A stretch of DNA of 64,000 nucleotides, taken from Streptomyces noursei ATCC 11455 (GTDB taxonomy: Bacteria; Actinomycetota; Actinomycetes; Streptomycetales; Streptomycetaceae). This document shows, piece after piece, positions 34,669 through 43,293 of the stretch. How positions within the stretch are numbered: position 1 is the stretch's first letter; each line of letters opens with the position of its first letter. Position numbers and translations under genes: made by a program. The DNA lies in the NCBI RefSeq assembly GCF_001704275.1, contig NZ_CP011533.1, positions 7,936,001 to 8,000,000 of the forward strand. Reading direction: 5' to 3'. Under the pieces are notes generated by a model. That model searched no databases. It saw nothing but the letters and a program-made list of their open reading frames with translations, and was not told the origin of the DNA.

Positions 34669-37085
34669 CCCGGCACGGCCACGGGGCGCGCGCCGCGTCG
34701 GACGCCGCCGCGACCCCCGCGCCGGGCGCCGACCGCCTCACCACGCTCGCCATCGGCGGGATGAGCTGCGCCGCGTGCGTGGGCCGGGTGGAACGGAAGC
34801 TCGGCCGGCTGGACGGCGTCACCGCGTCGGTCAACCTCGCCACCGAGCGGGCCCGGATCAGCCACCCGGCGTCCCTCTCCGTCGACGACCTGATCGCCAC
34901 CGTCGAGGCCGCCGGGTTCACCGCCTTCGCACCGGACCCGGACGAGCCCGGCCGGTCCACCACCGGGAACGGCCCTGCCGGCGACCCCGCCGACGGTCCC
35001 GACGGCGACCCCGTCGACGCCCGCGCCGAACGCCGCCGGCTGCTGCTGACCGCGCTGCTCTCCCTGCCCGTACTGGCCCTGTCGATGGTGCCCGGCTGGC
35101 AGTTCCGCAACTGGCAGTGGCTCTGCTTCGTGCTCGCCGCCCCGGTCGCCGTGTGGGGCGCGGCCCCCTTCCACGCCCGTGCGGCGCGCGGCCTCCGGCA
35201 CGGCGCCGCGACCATGGACACCCTGGTGTCCCTCGGCGTCGTCGCGTCGTTCGGCTGGTCCGGCTATGCGCTGTTCCTCGGCGGGGCCGGCACGCCCGGC
35301 ATGACGATGCCGTTCAGCCTGCTCCCCGCGGCCGGTGACGGCACCGCCCACCTCTACCTGGAAGCCGCCGTCGGCGTGCCGTTGTTCGTGCTGGCCGGGC
35401 GGCGGATGGAGGCCCGGGCCCGGCGCGGCACCGGCGCCGCCCTGCGCTCCCTGGCGGAGCTCGCCGCCAAGGAGGTGTCGGTGCGCGGCGCGGACGGCGC
35501 CGAACGCCGCCTGCCGATCGGCCTGTTGCAGGTCGGCGACCGGTTCCTGGTCCGGCCCGGCGAACGGGTGGCCACCGACGGCACCGTCGTCTCGGGCAGC
35601 TCGGCCCTGGACCTCTCCCTGATCAGCGGCGAGAGCCATCCGGTCGAGGTCGGACCGGGCTCCGAGGCGGTCGGCGGCGCGGTCAACTCCGGCGGACTGC
35701 TGGAGATACGCGCCGACGCGGTGGGCGGCGACACCCAACTCGCCCGGATCACCCGGCTCGTGGAGGACGCCCAGACCGGCAAGACCCGGGCCCAGCGGCT
35801 CGCGGACGCGGTGGCGGCGGTCTTCGTCCCCGCCGTCCTGACCATCGCGGTCACCGTCCTGGGATTCTGGCTCGGCGCCGGGGCCGACCCGCAGGCCGCG
35901 GTCACCGCGGCGGTCGCCGTGCTCGTCGTCGCCTGCCCGTGCGCGCTGGGCCTGGCGACCCCGACCGCGCTGCTGGCCGCCACCGGCCGCGGCGCCCAGC
36001 TCGGGATCCTGGTCAGCGGCCCGCGGGCACTGGAACGCCTGCGCCGCATCGACACCGTCGTCCTCGACAAGACCGGGACCCTCACCACCGGCCGGATGGC
36101 CGTCACCGCCTTCACGGCCCGCCCGGACGGCCCCGACCCGGACGAGGTGCTGCGGCTCGCCGCCACCGTGGAGCAGGGCTCCGAGCACCCCGTGGCCCGC
36201 GCCGTCCTCACCTACGCCCGCGAGCACGGGAGCGATGCGCCGCTCGAACCGGCCGCCGCGGTGGTCGACTTCACCGCGACACCGGGCCTGGGCGTCCGGG
36301 GGGTGATCGACGGACGCACGGTCACCGTGGTCCGCCCGCCCGACGACCCCGACGAACTGCCCGCCGCACTGGCGGACGCGGTCCGCGCCGCCGAGGCCGC
36401 CGGGCACACCGCGGTCCTGGTCACCGTCGACGGCGCCCCGGCGGCGGTCCTCGCCCTCGGCGACACCCTGCGCCCCGACGGCTACCGCGCCGTCGACCAC
36501 CTGCGCCGGCTGGGCCTGCGGCCGGTGCTGGCCACCGGGGACCGCGCGGCCACCGCCCGTGCGGTGGCCCGGCAGCTCGCCATCACCGAGGTGCACGCCC
36601 AGGCCAGCCCGCAGGACAAGGCCGCGCTGGTCGCGACGTTGCGGGAGCAGGGCGGCCGGGTCGCGGTGGTCGGCGACGGGGTCAACGACGCGGCGGCCCT
36701 GGCCCGCGCCGACCTCGGCGTCGCCATGGGCAGCGGCACCGACGCGGCGATCGGCGCCGCCGACGTCACGCTCGTCCGCGAGGACCTCCAGGCCATCGCC
36801 GACGCCGTCCGCCTCGCCCGCCGCACCCTGGGAACCATCCGCGGCAACCTCCTCTGGGCCTTCGGCTACAACCTCGTCACCGTGCCGCTGGCCGCCGTCG
36901 GGCTGCTCAACCCGATGCTGGCCGCGGCGGCCATGTCCGCCAGCTCCCTCCTGGTCGTCGGCAACAGCCTGCGGCTCCGCGCCTGGCAACCACCGGGCGC
37001 CGGCCGCACCTCCCGCCGCCGTCCGCACGCACCGCGCTCCGGCGCCAACCCGCCCCGGTCCCGGGGCACTCGGGAATCCGTATGA
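34665..37085 (+). CDS. copA: Copper-translocating P1B-type ATPase
   Basis: 806 residues. One heavy-metal-associated domain (GMSCAACVGR, metal Cys35 and Cys38), then eight membrane helices with the CPC metal site (residues 424-426, ACPCALGLATP), phosphorylation site D468 in DKTGT, and GDGVNDAAAL. The last helices carry the YN and MSxSS pattern (FGYNLVTVPLA, AAAMSASSLLVVGNSLRLR) that marks Cu(I) transport. It exports copper from the cytosol or loads extracytoplasmic copper proteins. Operon with the Met-tail membrane protein upstream and the PCuAC-like protein downstream, each by ATGA overlap. Confidence 0.93.
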   Translation: MTRHGHGARAASDAAATPAPGADRLTTLAIGGMSCAACVGRVERKLGRLDGVTASVNLATERARISHPASLSVDDLIATVEAAGFTAFAPDPDEPGRSTTGNGPAGDPADGPDGDPVDARAERRRLLLTALLSLPVLALSMVPGWQFRNWQWLCFVLAAPVAVWGAAPFHARAARGLRHGAATMDTLVSLGVVASFGWSGYALFLGGAGTPGMTMPFSLLPAAGDGTAHLYLEAAVGVPLFVLAGRRMEARARRGTGAALRSLAELAAKEVSVRGADGAERRLPIGLLQVGDRFLVRPGERVATDGTVVSGSSALDLSLISGESHPVEVGPGSEAVGGAVNSGGLLEIRADAVGGDTQLARITRLVEDAQTGKTRAQRLADAVAAVFVPAVLTIAVTVLGFWLGAGADPQAAVTAAVAVLVVACPCALGLATPTALLAATGRGAQLGILVSGPRALERLRRIDTVVLDKTGTLTTGRMAVTAFTARPDGPDPDEVLRLAATVEQGSEHPVARAVLTYAREHGSDAPLEPAAAVVDFTATPGLGVRGVIDGRTVTVVRPPDDPDELPAALADAVRAAEAAGHTAVLVTVDGAPAAVLALGDTLRPDGYRAVDHLRRLGLRPVLATGDRAATARAVARQLAITEVHAQASPQDKAALVATLREQGGRVAVVGDGVNDAAALARADLGVAMGSGTDAAIGAADVTLVREDLQAIADAVRLARRTLGTIRGNLLWAFGYNLVTVPLAAVGLLNPMLAAAAMSASSLLVVGNSLRLRAWQPPGAGRTSRRRPHAPRSGANPPRSRGTRESV

Positions 37086-37552
37086 ACCGCTCACGCCTCG
37101 CCGCCGGTGCCGTGCCGTTGGTCACCTGCCTGGCGACCCTCGGCGCCCTCACCGCCTGGACCGTCACCGGCAACGCCGGCACGCCCGCCCGGCTGACCGC
37201 CGCCGAGGGCCGGGTGCTGATCCCCGGCGGGAACGACGCCACCGCGGCGTTCTTCACGATCCGCAACGCCGGCACCGCGAACGACGTGCTGACCGGCGTC
37301 ACCGGACCGCCCGGTCACCGCACCATGCTCAGCCGGGACGTCGAAGTCGGCCGCAACGCCCGGTCCATGGCCATGGTCCAGGGCGCCACCGTCCCCGCCC
37401 GCGGCGCGCTCACCATGACGCCGACCACCCTCGACATCATGATCAGCCCGCCGCCCCGGCTGGCCCCCGGCGACCGCCTCACCTTCACCCTGCACTTCCG
37501 GGACAGTCCGCCGCTGGTCGTCACCGCCCGGGCGGTACGCCCCGGCCAGTAG
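37082..37552 (+). CDS. PCuAC-like periplasmic copper chaperone
   Basis: 156 residues: an N-terminal signal anchor (about 8-28) followed by a PCuAC (DUF461) fold (AAFFTIRNAGTANDVLTGVT, VPARGALTMTPTTLDIMI). The usual copper site uses two His and two Met. H79 and the Met residues M82, M96, M98 and M120 are present, but the position of the second His is Asp (D118 in TLDIM). It may therefore bind copper in a changed mode. Coupled to copA by ATGA overlap, which supports a copper-handling role outside the membrane. Confidence 0.8.
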   Translation: MNRSRLAAGAVPLVTCLATLGALTAWTVTGNAGTPARLTAAEGRVLIPGGNDATAAFFTIRNAGTANDVLTGVTGPPGHRTMLSRDVEVGRNARSMAMVQGATVPARGALTMTPTTLDIMISPPPRLAPGDRLTFTLHFRDSPPLVVTARAVRPGQ

Positions 37553-37639
37553 GGACGGGGGCGTGGCGTCCCGCCACCGGGGCTCACGGGCCGGCCACCG
37601 CCTGCCCATGAGCCCCAGCGGCCCGCCGCGCCCGGCCGG

Positions 37640-38332
37640 TCAGGCCACCGCGGCGGTGAGCCGGCGCGGTCGCAGCTCAGCCGGCCCCGGTCTGTGGTGC
37701 GGTGCGCCGCGCGGGGCGGGGTCCGCCGCCCGCTGCCGGCCCACCCCGTCGGCAGGCACCACGGCCCCGGCTTCCGCCTCGGCCCCGGTTTCCGCCTCCG
37801 CCAGCAGGGCGATCAGCGCCTCCCGGGCCCGGGCCACCCGCGAGCGCACCGTCCCCACCGGACAGCCCATCACCCCGGCCGCCGCCGCGTACGACAGCCC
37901 CAGCAGCTGCGTGAGCACGAACGCCTCCCGCCGCTGCGGCGTCAGGGCCGCCAGCAACTCGGCGAGCGCGATGCCCTCCTCGAAGCCCGGCACCCCGCGC
38001 GGCTGGACCCGCTCGGCGGCGGACTGCCAGTCGTCGGTCGCCGACAGCCGGGGGCGCACCGCGTGGGTGCGGATCCGGTCCGCCACCACCCGCCGGGCGA
38101 TCGTCAGCAGCCAGGTCCGCGCCGACGACCGGCCCTCGAACCGCGGCAGCCCCCGCAGCGCCCGCACATAGGTGTCCTGCACCAGGTCGTCGGCCGCCTG
38201 GGCCTCCCCGCTGAGGTGCGTCACATACCGCCGCACATCGAGTTGGGTGGCCCGTACGAACTGCTCGACGGCCCGTTCGTCGCCGTCCCGGGCGGCCAGC
38301 GCCCAGGCCGTGACCCTCTCGTCGTCACGCAT
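37640..38332 (-). CDS. ECF RNA polymerase sigma factor, SigC-like
   Basis: 230 residues: region 2 (AADDLVQDTYVRALRGLPRF, then RSSARTWLLTIARRVVADRI) and region 4 (ALTPQRREAFVLTQLLGLSY, then CPVGTVRSRVARARE). These blocks resemble mycobacterial SigC closely, as I recall that sequence. The last 45 residues are an Ala/Pro/Arg-rich tail not usual for the family. A small zinc-finger anti-sigma gene is divergent, 48 bases away. Located directly after the copper operon and before a Met-rich membrane protein, so copper-linked control is likely; SigC in Mycobacterium tuberculosis is tied to copper acquisition. Confidence 0.85.
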   Translation of the reverse strand: MRDDERVTAWALAARDGDERAVEQFVRATQLDVRRYVTHLSGEAQAADDLVQDTYVRALRGLPRFEGRSSARTWLLTIARRVVADRIRTHAVRPRLSATDDWQSAAERVQPRGVPGFEEGIALAELLAALTPQRREAFVLTQLLGLSYAAAAGVMGCPVGTVRSRVARAREALIALLAEAETGAEAEAGAVVPADGVGRQRAADPAPRGAPHHRPGPAELRPRRLTAAVA

Positions 38333-38380
38333 TCACAACCACCCCTCGCCGGTCCGGACCAATTCGGGGAGACTGGGCGC

Positions 38381-38626
38381 ATGCTCTGCTCGCGCATTCG
38401 TACGGCACTTTCCGCCCGCCTCGACGGCGAGGCGCTGCCCCCGGGGCTGACCGTCCACCATCTCGACGACCACCTCGCGGGCTGCCGCGACTGCCGCCGG
38501 TGGGAGGCCAGGGCGCGAGCGCTGACCACGGCCCTCGGCGACGCCACCGCGCACGAGGACGAGGCGGCCCCGGCCGCCGTCGAGGCGCTGCTCGCCGGCC
38601 TCCGGACGGGGCGACGGGCGGGCTGA
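38381..38626 (+). CDS. Zinc-finger anti-sigma factor (ZAS type)
   Basis: 81 residues, soluble. The ZAS motif HxxxCxxC is complete (H31, C35, C38 in HLDDHLAGCRDC), and the N-terminus MLCSRIRTALSARLDGE is typical of zf-HC2 anti-sigma domains. There is no membrane segment, so it would act in the cytosol, perhaps as a metal- or redox-sensitive switch. It is divergently transcribed from the ECF sigma gene, its presumed partner. ATG 38381, with GGGGAG about 11 bases upstream. Confidence 0.78.
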   Translation: MLCSRIRTALSARLDGEALPPGLTVHHLDDHLAGCRDCRRWEARARALTTALGDATAHEDEAAPAAVEALLAGLRTGRRAG

Positions 38627-38866
38627 ACTGCCGGGGAGCGCCGGGCGTCCGCCGCGGCCCTCCCTCTGGCGGGAATCGGACGCGGGCGGCGGCGCCACCG
38701 GCATCCGGACAGGATTCATCATCGGGAGTCCTTCGGAGTCCTTCGCGTGATCCGGCCACCGCGCCACGGCGCGGACGACCGGTGAAGTCGCAGCCGGAAC
38801 ACCGGGCACGGGGCAGTGGCCCGCGGTGCCCGTCCGTCGTTCCGGCTCGGGAATTCGACCGTGCTG

Positions 38867-39682
38867 TCAGCCGACAGCCGGCTCACGCGGGGGACCCCGC
38901 AAGGACATCGCATGCGCCAGCAGCAGCTGCCGCACCGCGCACCGCGGCTCCTGCCGGGCGGGGCGCGGGACCGGACGGGACACCGGCAGCACCGCCCGCA
39001 GCACCAGCAGCAGGGGCGCGAACAGCCAGGCGGACACGCTCCGTACGAGCCGGAACGCCGCCCGCTCGCCGCCCCACAGCCACCACGCGCTGAGCAGGGC
39101 GACCAACAGGTGCGCCGCGAGCATGCCGCCGGCGCTGCCGTGCATGCCCATGGCGGACATATCGGTATGTGCCGTGCCCAGATGGGACATCGCGCCGTGC
39201 GACAGGCCCGTGCCGCCCATGCCGGCCGAGGGGTCCATCGAACCCATCGAACCCATCGAACCCATGGAGCCCATCGACCCGGTCGCGTCCGGCTGCCCCA
39301 TCGGGGTCTGCGCCCGCGCCGCGTCGATCTCCTGGAGCGACAGCCCCTGGGCGCCGCAGAGCCAGGTGTTCGCCCACGCGCGGGCGAGGGCGGCCCGGTC
39401 CGTGCCGGCGCCGGCCATCGCCTGCCCCAGGGAGAACGCGCTGTGCAGGGCGGCCTGGGTACCGACGGTCAGCAATCCCACCAGTACGGGGCCGCGTTCG
39501 CGTGCGGCGAAGCACCAGGCCCCGGCCGCGGTCGTCAGACCGGCCGCGAGCAGCATCCAGCCGGGCACCGCGGCATCCGACATCACCGCGTGCCCGAGCG
39601 CAGCCAGGAGCACGCAGACCGCCGCGAACACCGCGGCGCGCAGCCCCCTGAGAACGTGCCCCGCATCCATGACAGGCCCCAT
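38867..39682 (-). CDS. DUF5134-like membrane protein with Met/His-rich loop
   Basis: 271 residues with about six hydrophobic segments. Between the middle ones lies a long loop (about residues 128-190) full of Met, His and Gly: (GSM) repeats, then HGAMSHLGTAHTDMSAMGMH. Such loops bind copper in CopB/CusF-like and YcnJ-like proteins. It lies 240 bases from the anti-sigma gene, reads towards it, and completes a block of copper-related genes. ATG 39682 has GAGGTG upstream; ATG 39670 is an alternative. No enzymatic motif is visible, so a copper-handling role rests on composition and position. Confidence 0.65.
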   Translation of the reverse strand: MGPVMDAGHVLRGLRAAVFAAVCVLLAALGHAVMSDAAVPGWMLLAAGLTTAAGAWCFAARERGPVLVGLLTVGTQAALHSAFSLGQAMAGAGTDRAALARAWANTWLCGAQGLSLQEIDAARAQTPMGQPDATGSMGSMGSMGSMGSMDPSAGMGGTGLSHGAMSHLGTAHTDMSAMGMHGSAGGMLAAHLLVALLSAWWLWGGERAAFRLVRSVSAWLFAPLLLVLRAVLPVSRPVPRPARQEPRCAVRQLLLAHAMSLRGPPREPAVG

Positions 39683-39750
39683 CGTCGCACCTCGCCCCCG
39701 GAAGGGAGCCGGGAGGTCCGCAAGTGGCGCACTTCGGGGCGCCGGCGCCG

Positions 39751-40212
39751 CTACCCGGCGTCGTTCGCCGACCGCGCCGCCTCGGCCTCCCCCGCCGTCC
39801 GCTGGAGCGACTTGAGCAGGGCCCGCGGGTCGCCGCCGGGCTCGACCGCGGCACCGATCCGCCGCCGCAGGGCGTCCCGGACCTTCGGCCGGGTGCTCCT
39901 CCCGACGGGCTGGAACTCGGCGTCGGGCATCTGGTCGATGAACTCCCGCAGGGCGCGTCCGGACCGCTGCGCCCGCAGGCGCTCGGAGCCGGCGGCGCCG
40001 CGCCCCCGTCCTTCATGGGGAAGGCGGCGTGCGCGTACGGGACGCGGGCCCGGTCGGCCGCATCGAGGAGCATCGGGTGGGCCAGCAGCATCCCCACGTC
40101 TCCCTTCAGGAAGGCGGCGTACGCGGGGGTGCGGCTGAAGCGGGCCGGTGCGCGCGGTAGAGCCGACCGGCCTCGGCGTAGTCGGCGAAGACGTAGGACT
40201 GCGCGATGTCAC
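39751..40212 (-). pseudogene. Remnant of an extracellular solute-binding protein
   Basis: Three frames carry successive pieces of one ABC binding protein: SYVFADYAEAGRLYRAH near 40200-40150, FSRTPAYAAFLKGDVGMLLA with LLDAADRARVPYAHAAF near 40138-40030, and LREFIDQMPDAEFQPVG then RIGAAVEPGGDPRALLKSLQ to the stop at 39751. About 150 of a usual 420-450 residues remain. The N-terminus with the signal peptide and one internal block are missing. It looks like a carbohydrate-type binding protein. No matching permease genes are nearby. Confidence 0.68.
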
Positions 40213-40296
40213 GGGGCGGGCGCCGGCGCCGGGCTGTCGGGGGCGCCGGACCGATGTCGGGCCCGGCGCCCCGCCGCACGGAGCGCCGGGTGCCGG

Positions 40297-40809
40297 TCAG
40301 GAATCCGCGGCCAGGCCCTCCCAGCGGTCGGCCAGCGACGTCAGCAGATGCATCACATCGGCGCGCTGCCCCGCGCCGTAGGGCGCCAACAGCCGCTCGT
40401 CCAGCTGCCGGGTCCGCTCGCGCGCCGCGTGCAGCGTCCGCTCGCCCTCCTCGGTCAGGAACAGCAGCTTGCGGCGGCCGTCGGCGGTGTCGGTGCGGCG
40501 GACTATCAGCCCCCGGCCCTCCAGCCGCCGGGCCACGTCCGCCATCGTGGAGGTGTCCAGCGCCACCGCCGACGCCATCGACCGCTGATCCCGTCCAGGC
40601 GTCGCGTCCACCGCGGTCAGCACCGCGAACTGCGGCCCGGTCAGCGTCGGATCGACCGCGCGCACCCACACGGCCAGATACGCCTGGTAGAGCCGGCGCA
40701 CCTGATAGCCGGGCGCCGCCGTCAGGGCGTGCGGGATCGCCACACCGGCTTCGGCGGTGCGGGGAGCCTCGGGGGATCCGGGAGCGGAGGATGTGGTCTC
40801 GTCAGCCAT
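40297..40809 (-). CDS. MarR-family regulator, probable nicotinate-pathway repressor (NicR-like)
   Basis: 170 residues with a MarR winged helix (LTGPQFAVLTAVDATPGRDQ, then DTSTMADVARRLEGRGLIVR, RRKLLFLTEEGERTL). Pseudomonas NicR, a MarR protein, represses nicotinate genes and responds to 6-hydroxynicotinate. Because this gene ends the nicotinate-type cluster on the same strand, 54 bases after the alpha/beta hydrolase, it is the obvious local regulator. ATG 40809 gives the most usual N-terminus; an upstream in-frame start at 40821 is possible. Confidence 0.82.
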   Translation of the reverse strand: MADETTSSAPGSPEAPRTAEAGVAIPHALTAAPGYQVRRLYQAYLAVWVRAVDPTLTGPQFAVLTAVDATPGRDQRSMASAVALDTSTMADVARRLEGRGLIVRRTDTADGRRKLLFLTEEGERTLHAARERTRQLDERLLAPYGAGQRADVMHLLTSLADRWEGLAADS

Positions 40810-40863
40810 GGGGCAACTCAATCACGGTGCGCGGGGACGGTTCCCGCGGGCGGCCCGTCCCGC

Positions 40864-41859
40864 TCACCCCACCATGGGGCGCAGCGCCGCACGCAGTGCG
40901 GCCCGTGCGGCCGGCGGGTTGTCCCAGAAGAGCATGTGGCCGGCGTCCGGGACCGCGGTCACCGCGGCCGACGGCAGCGACGCCCGCGCCTCCTGCGCCC
41001 CGGCCGCGGTGACCACCGGGCTCTGCGCGCCGTACAGCAGCGCCGTGCGGCCGGTGACCGCGGGCCACCAGGCGAAGAAGTCCTCGGTCTCGAAACCGCG
41101 GTGGGTGGCGGCGATCGCCCGCCGGTCGCAGCTGGACAACCACCGTGCCCGCAACTCCTGTTCCCGACGCGGCCACCGCGGCCACGACCGGGCGACCTCC
41201 TCGGCGTCCGTGCCCCGCTCGGCCTCCGCCAACTGCCCCAGGAACGCCGCCAGCGTGGTGGGGTACGGGCCGCGGCCCGGCCCGCTCATCGGGGGATCGG
41301 CCAGCACGCTGCCGCCGATCGCGACCCTGCCGCGGGCCGCGACCACCGCCGCGATCCGCGCGCCCATGGAGTGCCCGAACAGCAGCGGCCGGGCCAGCCC
41401 GAGCCCCTCGATCACCGCCTCGGTGTCCTCGGCGTAGACCTCCAGCCGGTAGCCGCGCCCGTCGCCGTCGCCGTCGCCGTCGCCGTCGTCCGACGGGCCG
41501 TCGGCGCTCCCGTCCGACAGCCCGCGCCCGCGCACGTCGAGCACCAACGGCCGTACCAGATCGGTGAGTTCCCGCACCACGAAGTCCATGGTGACGGCCG
41601 GGCTGGTGATGCCCGGCAGGACCACCAGGGCGGGCCCGTCCCCGCCGTAGTCCAGGACGTGCAGCCGGGTGGCCCCCGAGCGCACCCATCGGCTGGTGGC
41701 CGGCACGTCGGCCAGGTCCGCCAGCGCGGACTGGAGAACGGACCGGCCGGACGCGGCGGGCCGCCGGGACTCCGGGGCCTGCTCGCGTGCCCCGTACTCC
41801 CCGTGTTCTCCGTACTTCCCGTACTGCTGGTAGTCCTCGTGCTGCCGGTACTGAGGCAT
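40864..41859 (-). CDS. nicD: Alpha/beta hydrolase, probable N-formylmaleamate deformylase
   Basis: 331 residues with the hydrolase core: oxyanion region LPGITSP, nucleophile elbow GHSMGA (S164), and closing PDAGHM. In nicotinate breakdown NicD cleaves N-formylmaleamate to maleamate and formate; the function is assigned from the cluster. Two oddities: a Tyr/Gln/Gly-rich N-terminal 25 residues (QYRQHEDYQQYGKYGEHGEY) and an Asp-Gly tandem (residues 126-134) from a CCGTCG repeat at about 41458-41490. ATG 41859 is preceded by AGGAAGG. Confidence 0.75.
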   Translation of the reverse strand: MPQYRQHEDYQQYGKYGEHGEYGAREQAPESRRPAASGRSVLQSALADLADVPATSRWVRSGATRLHVLDYGGDGPALVVLPGITSPAVTMDFVVRELTDLVRPLVLDVRGRGLSDGSADGPSDDGDGDGDGDGRGYRLEVYAEDTEAVIEGLGLARPLLFGHSMGARIAAVVAARGRVAIGGSVLADPPMSGPGRGPYPTTLAAFLGQLAEAERGTDAEEVARSWPRWPRREQELRARWLSSCDRRAIAATHRGFETEDFFAWWPAVTGRTALLYGAQSPVVTAAGAQEARASLPSAAVTAVPDAGHMLFWDNPPAARAALRAALRPMVG

Positions 41860-41944
41860 GACGGTCACCTTCCTGATGGCGCAAGGGGGAGGGGCGGGAG
41901 GCGCGGCGGGCGACGGGCACGGCGGATGCGGCGGTCGTGGCCGC

Positions 41945-42595
41945 TCAGTCGCCCGCCGGCCCGCCCAGATAGCCGATCGCGTCCTCCAGCGCGATGACAT
42001 CGCCGTACTTGGCCTGGATGTCGAAGAGGGCGGCGTCGTGCGGGCCCGCCGCCCGGTCCCCGACGCACTCCCGCGGCACCAGCACCGGGAACCCGGACTG
42101 CACCGCGTCGACCGCGGTGGCCCGTACGCAGCCGCTGGTGGTCGCGCCGCACACCACCGCGGTGTCGCAGCCCAGCCCGGTCAGGGTGGCGGCCAACGGG
42201 GTGCCGAAGAACGCCGAGGCGCCCTTCTTGACCACCAGCGGATCGCTCTCCCGCCGCGGCAGTCGCGGATCGAGGGCGACCGCCTCGCCGCCCTCCAACA
42301 GGGTGCCCAGGCCCGGCGCCTTGCGCAGCCAGGTGATGTGGTCACCGGCCACCTCGGCGGAGGTGTAGGCGATCGCGGTGAACAGGACCGGGACGCCGGC
42401 GGGCCGGCCCGCCTCGATCAGCCGGGCGGTTGCCGCGACGACCTCGGTCAGATCGGCACCGGTCGGGAACCGGTCCTCGGTGAACCCCCGGGTCAGATCG
42501 ACGACGATGAGCGCCGGCCGCCGACCGCGACGCACCGGGGCGCCGAAGCCGGCCCGTTCGTAGGTCCGGTCGGTGGCCGTCCCGTAGTGGCTCAT
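41945..42595 (-). CDS. nicF: Isochorismatase-family hydrolase, probable maleamate amidohydrolase
   Basis: 216 residues. The catalytic triad of the family is visible: D33 (LIVVDLTRGFT), a Lys at 123-124 (VVKKGASAFFGT) and C156 (GATTSGCVRATAVD). The closest named functions are maleamate amidase (NicF) and N-carbamoylsarcosine amidase; the neighbouring pathway genes favour NicF, which releases ammonia from maleamate to give maleate. ATG 42595 overlaps the CoxG stop (ATGA). The next gene is 85 bases downstream. Confidence 0.82.
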   Translation of the reverse strand: MSHYGTATDRTYERAGFGAPVRRGRRPALIVVDLTRGFTEDRFPTGADLTEVVAATARLIEAGRPAGVPVLFTAIAYTSAEVAGDHITWLRKAPGLGTLLEGGEAVALDPRLPRRESDPLVVKKGASAFFGTPLAATLTGLGCDTAVVCGATTSGCVRATAVDAVQSGFPVLVPRECVGDRAAGPHDAALFDIQAKYGDVIALEDAIGYLGGPAGD

Positions 42596-43293
42596 GCCCG
42601 CCCCCGGTGCAGTGTCCGCAGCTCCCGCCGCATCCCCGCGAGCCGCCCCAGCAACCAGCCCTCGCCCACCCCGACCGCGAACGCGACGGCCAACGGGCCG
42701 TACTTGGCCAGCACGGGCCTGAGGGCGGGTCCGAAGACGACCGAGAGCCCGTCAAGATCCGCTCCGGCAGCGGTGGTTGGCGCAGGTGCCGGCACCGGAC
42801 CGGCCGGCGCCGCTGTCGTCACCGGCGTCGTCGTCGCGGTGCCGCCCCGTTCGGCCGCCAGCAACCCGCCCAGGTTCCGGGCGAACTGCTCCAGGATCCG
42901 CGTCGAGACGGTGCCGATCGCGCCCTTGCCGAACTGGGCCAGCTTGCCCCGGATCACCAGATCCGTCACCAGCTCCAGCCGCGCTCCCTCCGGTGCCTCG
43001 GTGACGGTCAGCGTCACCTCCGCCTCCGCGTCGCCGTTGCCGTGGGCGTCCGCGCCGCGGGCCTGCACCCGCAGCCGCCGGCGGTCGGCGTCGGTCTCCA
43101 GGAACCGCACCGTGCCGGCGTACGCGGCCGTGATCGGCCCGACCTTGACCCGCACCCGCCCCTGCCAGGCATCGCCGTCCCGGCCGTCCAGCACCGCGCC
43201 CGGCATGCAGGACGCCACCCGCTGCACGTCGTTGACCAGGGCGAACACCGCATCCGGCGCGGCGTTCACCGGCACCGTGTTGCTGAGCTGCAT
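42592..43293 (-). CDS. CoxG-like SRPBCC protein (molybdenum hydroxylase accessory)
   Basis: 233 residues. Residues 1-145 form a SRPBCC/CoxG domain (QLSNTVPVNAAPDAVFALVN, VASCMPGA, TDLVIRGKLAQFGKGAI). An Ala/Pro/Thr-rich linker and a C-terminal hydrophobic helix (about 205-220) suggest membrane attachment, as known for CoxG, which recruits CO dehydrogenase to the membrane. The start shares one base with the stop of the iron-sulphur subunit (TGATG). It probably anchors or matures the adjacent hydroxylase. Confidence 0.87.
   Translation of the reverse strand: MQLSNTVPVNAAPDAVFALVNDVQRVASCMPGAVLDGRDGDAWQGRVRVKVGPITAAYAGTVRFLETDADRRRLRVQARGADAHGNGDAEAEVTLTVTEAPEGARLELVTDLVIRGKLAQFGKGAIGTVSTRILEQFARNLGGLLAAERGGTATTTPVTTAAPAGPVPAPAPTTAAGADLDGLSVVFGPALRPVLAKYGPLAVAFAVGVGEGWLLGRLAGMRRELRTLHRGRA

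Noticed and set aside
41458..41490. CRISPR or minisatellite at the CCGTCG repeat
   Set aside because: It is a short codon-level tandem inside the alpha/beta hydrolase gene, coding for Asp-Gly repeats, with no spacers.
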